Shown here piece by piece: positions 34,693 to 45,939 of a DNA stretch of 64,000 bases. The translations under genes and the position numbers were made by a program. The notes below the pieces were generated by a model. It worked only from the letters and a program-made list of their open reading frames with translations, searched no databases and had not been told where the DNA came from. The DNA lies in assembly GCA_000611775.1 (NCBI GenBank), contig KK106981.1, positions 8,271,548-8,335,547 of the forward strand, given 5' to 3'. The DNA is from Umbilicaria muhlenbergii (taxonomy: Eukaryota; Ascomycota; Lecanoromycetes; Umbilicariales; Umbilicariaceae). Position 1 is the first letter of the stretch, and the number at the start of each line of letters is the position of its first letter.

Positions 34693-36145
34693 CTCCCTCT
34701 TCGGCTTCGCTGCCAGCGGCTTTCAGGGGTAACTCTGAAACATAAAATGAATAAAATAACATTTAACGAGCGTTAGATTTGGCCTCTGTAAGTGATAGGT
34801 AAAATGGCGGCCAAAATGGCTCGACTAGAATTAAAATAAAAACATGAGTCGACAACCACGTGCTCCGAAGACCTAGGGAGTTCGTCGGAAGGGGATTTCA
34901 TATCAGAGGACAAATTAATGACAGTGTTTCACTCTCTCTCAAGTCTTATTTCTCAGAGACTGAGTCAATAATGAGTGTAGAAAACATTTGTGTTGTTGCA
35001 CACTTATGATGTTCATTGTAAATAATCATACCCTGCCACGCTCACCTAATGATTATTAATAAGCGGGGTATGATTAAGGTTTAATTAAGATTATAATTGA
35101 AAACTCAACTGAGAGTGCTGAATTTTAATTCATGGTGCATGACTATATGAACCTATTAAGGACTTCACAAAGAGAAGAGGTAAGTGAGTTAATATGATGA
35201 ATAAACTGTAGATCAGAGTCAGTTTCTACTCTTTTCAAACAACCTGAGTTATACAAATAAATGCATGAAAGACAGCCTGAAAGTCAAAGCACCTCTGAGG
35301 TGGGGGGTCAAATGAGGAATTATGAAGTTTTGAGGGTTATTCCAGGAATTTACAAGTTGGGGGGGGTCATTTTAGGCATTTACTGAACATTGTTTGATGC
35401 CAGCTGAGGCGTAGTGTCTCGCCAACATTATTGACGGCCCGTGTGGGGAAACCGCTTTTTACCTTGACGCGGGCCCATCGCTTCACAGAAGGCCCTTAAC
35501 TGTAAGTGAATTCTGGGGTTGTGGAGAGTCTAAACTAACCTTTCAGCTCTCCGACATGATGCTCACCAACATTTCCAATCCATTTCAGTGTCAGACTTTG
35601 CCACGGTAAAATACTGTACTTGCTTGTTGCTTGTGGAAATCGTGCATGTGATTGCGATGGAATTTCGACGTCACGAAACATCCATCCTCGGGCTTGTTGG
35701 CGCACTACAAACCTCACTGCTTTCTAGAGTATCATGGACCTAAATTGTTTAGGGCTTGAGGTCGGTGCTTTGTTAGATCGGAGGGTCACCTTTTTGCTAC
35801 TGCTATATATCTTGACCCTACGCATGACTGTTCAAAAAGACACGAGAATGTATTCTTTTCAGCTTCTGTTTTGGCAGCTGGGGTTGCTCGGCTGCGCCAC
35901 ACTGGCCTATCACAGACCCTAGAGGCAGGCTTCACAGTAATTGGACATTTAGACGATGATCGTCGCAAAGTTGCTGCCTGGCTCACTTGCCTCACTCCTG
36001 GACTTCCGAGTTTGGAGTTGGCTTTGCACATCTCTTCTTTATATTGCTTTCGTCCTATCTCAGCGTTTGAACCTGCGCAGGAACTGTGGCCGTGTAGAGG
36101 ACACCGAGAGGACCGATCTCAGATCTTTCATAGTAGGAATCGACA
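34693..36145. other. Partly AT-rich, CpG-poor non-coding stretch
   Basis: From about 34920 to 35400 CpG is nearly absent and TpG/CpA are common, as at the right end of the window. It holds a 13-bp inverted repeat (35024-35036 with 35063-35075, AATCATACCC arms). From 35400 onward composition returns to normal. No coding sequence is supported; the last few hundred bases probably serve as promoter for the zinc-cluster protease gene. Confidence 0.6.
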
Positions 36146-39100
36146 ATGTCTCGACCTCAACTGTCTATCGGATGTGCTGAGTGTAGAGGTCGGAAGAAAA
36201 AGGTATGCATCTCTAAGCTAACATAAACGCTATTGACTAGCTAATATGATTCGATCTTCATAGTGCGGAGAGGAGCGCCCCAACTGCCGCAATTGCATGA
36301 AGAATGGTATCGTATGTTCTGGTTACAAAGAGGAATGGCAATGCGGAAGCTACAGAGACATCCTGGAAAAATCGCTCGCCTCGCCGTATCTAATGCCTCT
36401 TTCTCTTTCTAAACCTCCAGCTACAACTCCGGAAGTCACATATTCATCTGATGCAAAAGCCTTGTCTAAACGAGAGGTTACGACCGGTCAGCAGCCGCCA
36501 TGTCCTGGGTGGCCAGCGCCTCTGCAAGCTGTATTTCAGGACTCAGCAGAGTCCCCTCACCCCTCTAACTCAACGACACTATACTTTTGCCTCTATCCTT
36601 TGTGCACTTGTAAATTTCAAGATGCTACACTATTGGAATGCCATATGAAAGAGCATTTTGAAGGAAACCCGGTGATTGAACCAGTTCATGGCCGTATCGG
36701 AACTCGCAATGAACACACTAAGCGCGTTAACCGGTGTTCCGCGTATGACCGCAAAAGAAAACTAGCCTGGATCAGTGGTGTAATTGAGCAATCATCCTAC
36801 AGGGAGGCATTACCACCAGTCCCAGAATGGTCGAGCGATCTGGGATCTATAGGAGGATATCACAGTTCTTCTTTCCCCAATGACTGTTCGGAATGGCTTA
36901 CGAACGACCACATCGCAACTTCGAGGTGGGATTTTAACAGCGGGCCCTGCGCTGATGAACAGCCAACGGATGCCCAAAAAGGTGATTATGAAAGGGATCT
37001 CGACGAGGACTTGGCCGCAGAATCCCTAGACAGTACTTTAGGCGACTGTACAGAGTCACCAGATGCAGCACTGCTGCACTATAGCCCTACCATGATAGGA
37101 GTCAATGCGTATTCCGAAAGAGCAGTTAGTTGCCCAATACCCGCCTGTGGGCCCATATTTGACAGGTTTGGACATATTCAAATGTACGCCTTCCATGCCG
37201 ATAATCTTTGGCATTAATTGGTCCTTCAACCAATCAACCTTGTTTACTGTGGCTAACACTTCGTTGGGGGCTAGGCATGTGAAAACCCATATTCAAAAGA
37301 GACCGCAAAGTGATCTTAAGTACTCAATCAAATCTAGTGAGCTGGCACACCAGCTTAACACAGAAGATGAATCCGTTGGTAAAAGGAAGAAACGGAAGAG
37401 AACATCGGAATATGCGGATTCTGCCTATGGCTCAAACATCGATTTCGAGGAGAAGCTTTCATACGACAAGTCCAAAGCAACGCAAACAAAGGATGTGATC
37501 AAAACGCAGGTCACAGCTTCCAGCGGGATGAAGCAAGAGACAGATTATCCAGCTGCCCAGGGGAAAGCATTGACCATTCCGGAGTCCTCGATTCGTCTGG
37601 TTAGCCCCGACGATGTGAGACATAGCCGAACGCTTCCACTTCCTTTTGGCCACCCCAAATCACGCACTTGGAGGCAAATGTTGCCAAGCATCAAGGCCTC
37701 CACGCAAGCTATCCTGGGAAACGGCAACGGAGGCACAATAGAGCTTTTCTGCGTAGACCAAATGCCAACAATTTGCGTCACTTGTTGGAACCCTTTTAAA
37801 GTTGACCACAATATTCTTCTTACGTGCATGAAACCTCTGGATCTTCCGATAGTGATCTGCAAAGGAAAGATTAGAAGGTCTGTGAATGGCCAATGCCGCA
37901 ATCTCAACGATTCAGCTTTTGGTGGCAAGACCCGGTTCTGTGAGGAAAGGCCACCAATCCATGGTCACTACATGCGAAAGCCTGATTGCGGTGCTTCTTT
38001 GGGGGTGTCTGAGGGTCCTCTTAGCCCCTGGAAAGTCTCTTTAGGGGGTTATCTCAAGCTGAAACACCTCAATCACGCGGATTGGGTCACCTATGCAATG
38101 ACGGTTCATCATGTGCTGGTCGAAGATGGACCGAATTCGCAGGCTTCATCAGATGCATGTAATGACGAGGACGAAGATATGATAGAACCTGGCTACGACT
38201 ACGCCCCAGGAGTTTACGATGGAGTTTTTAGTGGTGCGAGAGACTGGACAAAGAAGATTACTTTCAGCTCGCCAGCTATGCCAGACATCAAGAACTCCAT
38301 TACAACGCTGGAATTCAGGATGAGAAAATGCCTTAGCAACGAGCATTATGCTAGAATTGATAATATCGAAAAGCTGAGCTCCCTGCTCGTTGAGCTTCGT
38401 CAAAGCGAATGTACGAACTTTGGACATGCCGCCTGGTCATCTGGACTGACCTTGGCCGAAGGCGTGGAGGTACGTATTACAAGCCTTGGAATTGCATAGG
38501 GCTAACCTTTCTTACTCAGATGGACTGGCTTTTGATCGACGGCATCCCAACTCGACGTGTTGGCCGCAACTGTTCGGGTGATGTAGCCGCGTTTATGGAA
38601 GGTAGTAACGATGATCTTGATGGATCTTCACAAAATTGGACACCTTCTGACTACGTTGACGAGACGGCCTTTGAGACTATGATGGATTTCACCGGCTGTG
38701 AATGGGACGAGGAAGACCCCTCCAAATATGGATTTATGTCGCGAGTGTTTGGTCGCGGTAGTGAGTCAGGTCTTGCAGACGGGTTCCTATCTCCTAACTC
38801 GTCCATTTTCTGCGATCCCAAATATGGGGTCTATGACGGCTGGGCTTTCTCTCCCCGACACGAACGTGGTCTTGGCTATTCTGGAGACTCGGGCACCTGG
38901 ATCTATACTTCGAACGGAAAGCTACTTGGCCAGATCGTCTCGTACAACAGGGAACGGCACATCACGTACTTTACTCCTATCTGCAAGGCTTTCAAGCATA
39001 TCAAGCAGGTCACTAGAGCTACGGAGGTCGAAATCCTTACGTCAGAAGATAATGTTAATGCACGGAGAATCCCGTATGGCTTGCTGTCGCCAGAGGGAAG

Positions 39101-39188
39101 TTCCCCCTCAGTTCTCGGGCAAACGATAAAGGCACCTGCAGAGCGGAGAATCCAAGCTCCTTCAACGCCCGCGAAAACACCGTGTTAA
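36146..39188 (+). CDS. Zn2Cys6 + C2H2 + trypsin-like serine protease fusion protein
   Basis: Exons 36146-36202, 36264-37183, 37275-38469 and 38520-39188 give 946 aa in continuous frame. Residues ~10-37 form a Zn(II)2Cys6 cluster, CAECRGRKKKCGEERPNC continuing to RNCMKNGIVC, split by intron 1. A C2H2 finger lies near 128-150 (C-x4-C-x12-H-x3-H) and another near 310-332; the second is assembled across intron 2 (GPIFDRFGHIQM / HVKTH). A nuclear signal GKRKKRKR is near 362. The C-terminal half looks like an S1 protease fold: GGYLKLK, TVHHVL (His ~604/605), DWLLID (Asp ~726) and GYSGDSGTW (Ser ~848) in the correct order. DNA-binding modules joined to a complete catalytic triad are unusual. The gene lies between two LTRs. 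Function unknown; a regulated nuclear protease is inference. Confidence 0.8.
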
Positions 39189-39332
39189 TGTTCGTTATGC
39201 GCAAGCCCACAGCTGCCGACAGTGAGCTTGCACCCGCCGAACTGTGATTGAGACTATGAGAGCCGGGGCGGTCGCCCAGCTTCCCAGAGTGTGCGATAGG
39301 AGAATCCTACTTTTCAGGTTGTTACTGAATCG

Positions 39333-40137
39333 ATGCTGGGGACCGCCATGAATCTCGATCGATATTTCGTTCACCACGACGAAACTCAACGATACCAGAA
39401 GGTCAAGGTATCAAATGGGAAAGAGAAACGGTGGATGCTGCTAGACGTGCGATATGGGTAAGTTCTCCATACGCCTAGCTCGACGAAAGTCGTGCAGATG
39501 ATTAAAACCATCTAGCTCAAGGGAGACATGGGCATCCAAGAGCTTTTCAGTCATTATAGCTCACCTGAAGCTCCTCAAATTATGCTGGTGGCTCCTGTTG
39601 TAATGGAACGATTATTTAGAGGCCAAATAAATGTATTGTATCTGCCTAAATATCGCCCAAATGATATAAATGAACGTGAGGAAGAAAGCAGAAACTCGAG
39701 GCTTTCGAGCCGTTAATATACATGTTAAGGAGCTTTTCGCTAAGCCAAAACATACGTACACCCATGACGTGACTGCTTCTCTTGCTAGGAACCCCTGCCC
39801 TAAACCCCTGCCCCAATGACGTCTGCTCGGCGGCGAATCGGCGAAATTCAACAGCTACTAAATCTACGGGGCAGACGTCCTTGAATATGACTGGGACTCT
39901 GACGAGGGCCAACAGACTGCTATCTCACCAGTTGAGCCTTTCACAGAGTGGCTTGGTTATGGCGACGACGATTCCGAGGACCTGGCAGTTGCACTCGACC
40001 TTGACATGTATGCGCACGAACGGGGTTGGAATCCCGAAGCAATCCTCCGCGGCAACTTGAGGGAAGCTCACCCCTCTCTAGCCGATCATGGGGTTGACTT
40101 GCGAATGGTTGGACTACAAGTTGCTGCTTTCGTCTAA
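39333..40137 (+). pseudogene. Gene remnant interrupted by the right LTR
   Basis: Upstream part: MLGTAMNLDRYFVHHDETQ to DVRYG (39333-39457), a 58-bp intron with GTAAGT donor, then SRETWASKSFSVIIAHLKLL up to the LTR at 39596. Downstream of the LTR an acidic, natural-looking frame reads IYGADVLEYDWDSDEG and runs to a stop at 40137. The two parts may be one gene split by insertion, or two different genes brought together; the frames differ by one base after removing the LTR. The YGADVxEYD pattern recalls the C-termini of fungal HET/ankyrin proteins. Family uncertain. Confidence 0.45.
39596..39853. mobile_element. LTR, right copy (258 bp)
   Basis: TGTTG...CAACA, almost identical to the left copy and in the same orientation. 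Left flank GCTCC, right flank GCTAC. Lies inside, or at the edge of, a spliced gene remnant. Confidence 0.8.
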
Positions 40138-40167
40138 GGCTGGCTTTATATTGGTTTACTAGAATTA

Positions 40168-42159
40168 GTGCTGGAGAAGAGGGTAAAGACGAATTTTGCT
40201 ACTCAAACACATCATGATGGAAATCTCTACATCAATTCTCAGAATTTGCTTCCCTTCCTCGAAGCTTACGACATCATGATACTCTTGCAGGGAGTATCTC
40301 AAGAGAACTTGGAGAAGGAGATGGGAGACCGTAAGAGCCAAGGTGCATCAGAGAACATGCGTGGCAATATTGAGGCTAGATTGAGGGAAGGGTCCGCCAA
40401 GGGTATTACTGACAGGGTTGAACGGAACCTCAACATAGCAAGGTTTGCAATAAGCCGCCTCGCAGCCTTGACTGACGTGTCCCTCGGTGGGAAAGAAACC
40501 CGAGAAAATTATTCAGGGTTTTGCGAGTCTATTACTATGATCTTGCCTTCGATTGTGAGACTAAGGGAGACTATTGCCATAGCGAACGAGAAGTGGACTG
40601 GTTTCACATCGGAGAGGCGGGTAAAGGCTATAGGTTACGAGGAGTCGGCATGTGTTGAGCGCAACCATCGATTAGAGGGCCGGGGTTGGTGTCCTTCTCT
40701 CATCAACAACCTCCAGTGCCATACTTACGGTTCGTGCTTGGATTGGGTGGATGGAACTTTGGCACAGAGCCCTCAGACGGCCACCGAGAATGTGGGCCAG
40801 AGAAATGCGTTCGAAACAATGTAGATCCCGATACATATGTCCTGCGCCACGTGGAGTCCGATTGCAAATGCAGCTTCGTCAAACCATGCGTGGAGGACGT
40901 TATCATGATCATTGAGACTGGCGATATTCCTATTATTAACTGGAGAAGAATCTGGTAACTCTGTCAGACTTCTGGTATCCAGATGCTCAGCTTCTTGTGC
41001 TGGCGAATACATTGCACTCTCACATGTTTGGGTCGACGGCTTAGGCAGCACCACGCAAGCGGGTATCCCGGAGTGTCAAGCACGGAGGTTGGGACGCCTG
41101 GTACATGATGCATCTGAAGGGGTCAACAGTACATTCTGGATTGACTCTCTCTGCATTCCTGCTGGCAAAGCATCGCGAAAGAAGTCAATCGCGATGATGA
41201 GGAACATCTATCGGAACGCTGCCAAAGTGCTTGTCATAGATCAGACGGTTCGCCAATATTCCACGGATGCACCGCTCGAAGAGATCAGCTGGGTTATCCT
41301 TGCCTCATCCTGGATGTAGCGTGTCTGGACTTACCAAGAAGGCTACCTTGCACGTTCCCTGATGTTCGAAACACTCGACGGCTTTTACACTCTGCCTGAA
41401 GAGCCTGAAATTTCCTCCATTGCATGCATTCAAGTGATACAGAGCGGCTTTCAGATGGTCTTGCAGCACCTCCGTCCCAAGAAAGGAAGTGTTCTGTTAG
41501 CGTCTGCAAATTTTGGGATTGTCTCCTGGGCGCTCAACTGGCGCTCCACTAGCAAGGCCGAGGATGAATTGCTTGCTATCGCGCCTCTTGTCGGCGTCGA
41601 CTCTGCGATTCTTATGGGCCTTGAAGGAGAGCAGAAGATACAGGCATTCTATCAGATGATCGGAAACCTTCCGTACGATATCTTTCTGCACCAAGGACCA
41701 AAGATGACATTGGAGGGCTTCCGATGGGCTCCGAGAAGCTTAATGGCGCAGTCGACATATCTGCCAACGTTTGGTCGAATGCAAACCACGAAGTGCACCT
41801 CGAAAGGCTTAGAGTTCGAGGGATGGATTTTGTCACTCGAGGAGTGCTTTCCTCTACCTACAGTTATCGGCCAGCTGGCCGTTGTTCAAGAACGTGCTGA
41901 AGGAATTCGATACGTCATACAGAGAATGTACATTGCGAAAATGGAATACAAGGTGGCAATCTTCAACATTGTGATACTGGTATCGCCCAGAGACTACGAC
42001 CTCACCAATGGCTGTCCTGCTGCGGTGGCTCTTGGCTCGTCAGATGGAAAAGGCCCGTTGGAGTGCGAATTCGTTGGGTTGGTTTACATCATGTCAGCGC
42101 CGCGCTCGGGGCCGTTTGCGCATTGCACGTGGGAGAAGAGGAGATTGTTGATTACATGA
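40168..42159 (+). pseudogene. HET-domain (heterokaryon incompatibility) gene, decayed
   Basis: About 660 codons. N-terminal helical region (RVERNLNIARFAISRLAAL; ERNHRLEGRGWCPSLINNL). A Cys-rich pre-HET block (HRECGPEKCVRNNVD; ESDCKCSFVKP) follows. Then come the HET core motifs YIALSHVWVDGLG, NSTFWIDSLCIPAG, KSIAMMRNIYRNAAKVLVID and RVWTYQEGYLA. The C-terminal half (41362-42159) is an open, conserved-looking extension. Coding is interrupted about three times (two frame changes and one in-frame stop), so a full protein is unlikely. HET domains trigger cell death upon non-self recognition in fungi. Downstream of the LTR-split remnant and ~6 kb from the NLR gene. Confidence 0.8.
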
Positions 42160-42864
42160 CGATTAGTGAAAGGATACACGGCCGATGATATGATAGAAAT
42201 TGGCTGACAGCAAGCCGGGTGGAGTGATGCGCTCTTTAGTATCACGGAAGAGTTATCGCAGATGCAAATGTATGAGAGAAAGGGACAAACCTGTACTTGG
42301 AACGAGTACAGGTATTCTACCGCTGCGTCGTTGGGCGAGGCTAGCCAAGGCTCAGGGCACTAGCAAGACGACCGTCCCCAACATCCACATGTTTCAACGG
42401 CGTTAGGCCGCAGGCCGAAGACGAATGACTCTTACCACCGACCCATTACTCTATGCGGGCCCATTAACTATCGCCTTCGAATCAAGCCCTAGCTCTTTGA
42501 CCCCGGAAGGAGCAGGATCAACCCAGAGAATAGCGCGAAGATGGCGACACTAGTGACGAGTGATCAGTAGTTGTATAGTATAGAGCAATCTTTACTACTC
42601 CGCTATTTTCACAGCTGAATATGTACTTATAAGCTCGGTGTGCACAGCTCGACTTACGTGACGGCTAAAGACACTTTTCCAACGATGCCGTACAGCTTAT
42701 CGCCAAAGCCAAGTGTTCTATCCCAGAATACTGAATCTCATAACCCCTTCATGCTTGCCATCGATACTACGCCAAGTGGATTAGATACCACTGACATCTA
42801 AGCGTCTGCCAAACTTCATTCCTAATCTGTTCTCTATTTTTAGATTAAAGATGTACTACACACT
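42160..42864. other. Intergenic
   Basis: About 700 bp between the HET pseudogene and a convergent hypothetical gene; no gene seen. Confidence 0.5.
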
Positions 42865-43449
42865 TCAAATGTGACCCACCCTCTTCAGATCCCACATACC
42901 AGATCGCAGAAGCCGGACATGTTGCCAGGACGAGTTCTTAAGAGGTAGCATGGTCGCGCGCAGGCCGTAGGTGTGGAAGAAGTTGTATCCATAGCTTTTA
43001 CGCCCGGCAGCTGCCTCTGCTTGCTCCCATGCTTTTGAAATGGTGTTTTTGGGAGGTTTCTCCAGCAAAGACGATGCCAAAGCAGCTGCTACGTCTACAA
43101 GCACAAGGGAGGAAGGCAGCGGTGAGGTGAGCTGCTCAGGTGCATCGGAGGCTGGTTCCCGTGGTGAAATGTATATCTCGTCTAGGTACTTCTCAGTTTG
43201 CACCGGGTTAAGATGGCTCCGCATTCGAGATAGTCCGTCATCTGTGGTAGTATTCAAGACGTTCTTTAAAGGTTCACGTAGCGAGACCGCGGAGGCGCCT
43301 CTACTAGATCGAGTATAGCTGTAAGCGCCACAGCGCACGTATAACGCGATATTCCTCCACCCAACTAGCGGCTCCAGGTCTCTGAGGATCAAATCTACGG
43401 CTTTGGTGGCAATCTTTGATTGGGTCGTCGAACAAGCGATGTATTGCAT
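42865..43449 (-). CDS. Hypothetical protein (194 aa)
   Basis: Open frame from ATG at 43449 (MQYIACSTTQSKIATKAVDL). Mixed composition with a small helical start (ATKAVDLILRDLEPLVGW), a central SREPASDAPEQL-type polar linker, and a natural-looking C-terminus (KSYGYNFFHTYGLRATML; WQHVRLLRSGMWDLKRVG). No family recognised. A second minus-strand frame (43555-43304) overlaps its 5' end and may be an upstream exon. Confidence 0.45.
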   Translation of the reverse strand: MQYIACSTTQSKIATKAVDLILRDLEPLVGWRNIALYVRCGAYSYTRSSRGASAVSLREPLKNVLNTTTDDGLSRMRSHLNPVQTEKYLDEIYISPREPASDAPEQLTSPLPSSLVLVDVAAALASSLLEKPPKNTISKAWEQAEAAAGRKSYGYNFFHTYGLRATMLPLKNSSWQHVRLLRSGMWDLKRVGHI

Positions 43450-43961
43450 TGAGGAGGTGCGAGAGTATCAGGTTATTGATACGATCGATATTGGTCTTTA
43501 TAAAAGTTGCAGCAACTTGGTGTCTCCTGCACGCTGAACGGATACGCTGGGACAATCGATACTACACGTCTCGAGGAAAAGTATTTTCGGTCTTGGCGTC
43601 GATGGGAACCTTGAGAAGCGGCTTATAACCTGTGGATAGTCTGTGTATAACCGCATCTGAATGAGTAGAGGAATCATAAGTTTGTATTAGTTGGACGGAA
43701 AGGACAAACTGTTGTCAGTGTAATAATAGTAAGCGAAGGAGAAATAGTTGTAGAAGGACCATTCCGTGCAAGAGCAGCTGGAAAAACTCGCTGGCCTTTG
43801 GTGGAGCCTGCCCACCATACGCTCGCAAAAACAAGCATGCAGATATCGTTAAACCTGTCAACCCGGATGATTCTCAATGCCAATGAAACGAGGACAAAAC
43901 GCTACCAACGCCTCATCAAATAGCGTATAAACGGACTATTCTCCGATGCCCATAGTGGCCT
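43450..43961. other. Intergenic
   Basis: About 500 bp between two minus-strand genes; nothing convincing. Confidence 0.5.
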
Positions 43962-45939
43962 TTAAACCAATCTATAGCCAGCGTTTTCATCTCCCAAGGC
44001 TACCTTCAGCTCCTTTGCTATTAACTCCATTTCTCGTATCTCACCCAGCGGTCCAAGCTGCTCTTTTTCGTCAATTCCGTGGAACAATAATGCCAAGCTG
44101 GAGGACTTCCACACTGGAATGCGGTTATGGCGGCTGACAACAATAGCAGTGACTAGGAAGATGAAAGAGGTTAGTGATATCACTGCAGGGACTGCCATCC
44201 ATTGCCAGCGGACATGTATAAATGGTTCCATGCTGTATGCAATGCCAGGTACAGTGTCATCGCCTGTTCCATCTCCGTAGGTCCGCAGGACGTTGGTCAT
44301 GGAAGTGGCTATGTTCGAAAATAGGGTTGAGATATTCGGCGATGAATATATTGCCAACAAGGTATCTCTACCTGCAATCCGTCCCGCCACGAGGTCCGTT
44401 ATTGAACCATTGAAGAGAGAGTTGCCTGAAGGATCTACCCCAGACTGGTCCGAGTTGAAAAATGCCTGAAGCGAGATAGCTTGCGCAAATTCCACCACAA
44501 ATGTACGATCCCCAGGCCCATTGACCACACTTGGAGGTGGCTCAAAAATTATGTCATGGGTGCTCTCCACAGTGGCCACAGAGGTTTCCGCATTAGGCCA
44601 CCAGCTCGAGACGGGTTTAGAGTGCGAGATGCCGCTAGCCACTGTGGTCTCGAATGTCTGGACGCAAAAAGACAACGCGCATTCAGAAACACTTAAACCG
44701 TAGCCAGTCTTGTTAACCAGCCCGAATGCAAAAGTGGGGCTGCGTTTTCCAGCAACAGTCGCATTAGACGTATCTGTTAATATGCCAGCATCCATCAAAT
44801 CTGAGCCAGCACTGTAGGTCGAAAAAGCGATTGTCATGCCGGAAGGTAGATTGTAGTTGCATTTGGCACCTGGCCCGGTCATGGGGTGCTCTTTGCAAAA
44901 CTTTGTTGTGGACAAAGTGACATTGCTACACACGCTGCAGAAAGCAAGCGTGGAGAATGGCTGCCAGGTACAGTTTCCCGTTGAGCAAAAGGGTGCGAGC
45001 TCAGCTACCGGTTCGGAAGCGAAGAGGCCATTATAAACAGCTCCTCTCATAGGATATTCTAGACCTTTTAGCGGGTCCATTCCGGAAGTCTGAGAAGTAT
45101 ACTTGTGAGTGCGCCGTGCCGGTGGGCGACCCGTTACGACCTGGTATGTAGGGTAGGAGACCAGCTCTTGCGCCAAAGGATCAATGACGAGAGATAGAAC
45201 AATAACGAGTGCCCCCAGAGATGCTAGATGACTGTCAAGATGTTTAGCTCTAGTGCCACGTCGTGTGAGTAGACTTTCTAGGCTATGCGACATACCGACA
45301 GCGCAAGCTGAGAACTAGCTTTATTGCGCCCCAAGGTCCTCTACTGGCACCATCATAGGTTTGTATATTGATCAGAGCTTCCCGTGACTGACGGAACTGC
45401 AGCCACTTTAGCTGGCTGATTGACTGGCCGACGACGAAAAGAAGAGTCCCCTTCGTAATTGTTGCGAATATAGACACCACCGAGTTCAACTATAAACAGG
45501 TTAGTAAAGAGCTGCCATTACAAGGTCAATAACACGGCACCTGAATCTTAAAGCGCCACGCTGACAGCGGCTGCGTATCATAGATCCCCAGCACGAAGAA
45601 GAAAGGAGTCGTAGCCAGCAAGCACGCAATGGCCATACCTAGCTCAACAAGCCAGTTGCGCACGAGATACTGTATAGTTGAACAGGTTGCATTGCCCCTT
45701 AGGTCGCCGAGAAACTCTGCCTCTGAACTGACCGGGCAAGGTTCAAGAGAGTTATACTGCCCGTGCTCTGTACCTATACGCCGTGATGAGCTCCTCTGGG
45801 TAGAGGTAGCGAACGTTTTCTCGGGTTTCGGTGACATGTCATCACTGGTAGTAGAAACACAGTGCTGCACCTCATATTCCAAGGTACAGTTACTGTGGTG
45901 TGGGTCGTCGACAGAGTTTTTGCCGCGAAATAGGGACAT
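43962..45939 (-). CDS. DUF3176 family multi-pass membrane protein
   Basis: Exons 45939-45541, 45489-45296 and 45231-43962 give 620 aa; introns of 51 and 64 bp, the first with a TACTAAC branch. The spliced N-terminal half carries DUF3176 hallmarks: NWLVELGMAIACLLATTPF, LNSVVSIFATITKGTLLFVV, GQSISQLKWLQF, ALINIQTYDGASRGPWGAI and HLASLGALVIVLSLVIDPLAQ. A long Cys- and Asn-glycosite-rich ectodomain follows (FCSTGNCTWQPFSTLAFCSVC), then a last helix AVPAVISLTSFIFLVTAIVV and a short cytosolic tail. The family is confined largely to Pezizomycotina and has no known function. Confidence 0.9.

Larger units (their letters stand above)
34438..39853. mobile_element. LTR-bounded 5.4-kb segment (possible large non-autonomous LTR element or paired solo LTRs)
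   Basis: Two direct LTRs enclose 4.9 kb. The pentamer GCTAC precedes the left LTR and follows the right LTR, as expected for one integrated element. No gag, protease, reverse transcriptase or integrase similarity is visible inside, and no clear primer-binding site follows the left LTR. Instead there are 1.4 kb of partly AT-rich non-coding DNA and a spliced host-type gene. Either a non-autonomous element carrying host sequence, or two independent solo LTRs; GCTCC on the inner side of the right LTR is a 4/5 match to GCTAC and keeps the second option open. Confidence 0.45.

Noticed and set aside
34438-39853. Complete autonomous LTR retrotransposon
   Set aside because: No gag, protease, reverse transcriptase or integrase similarity inside; the only clear gene is host-type.
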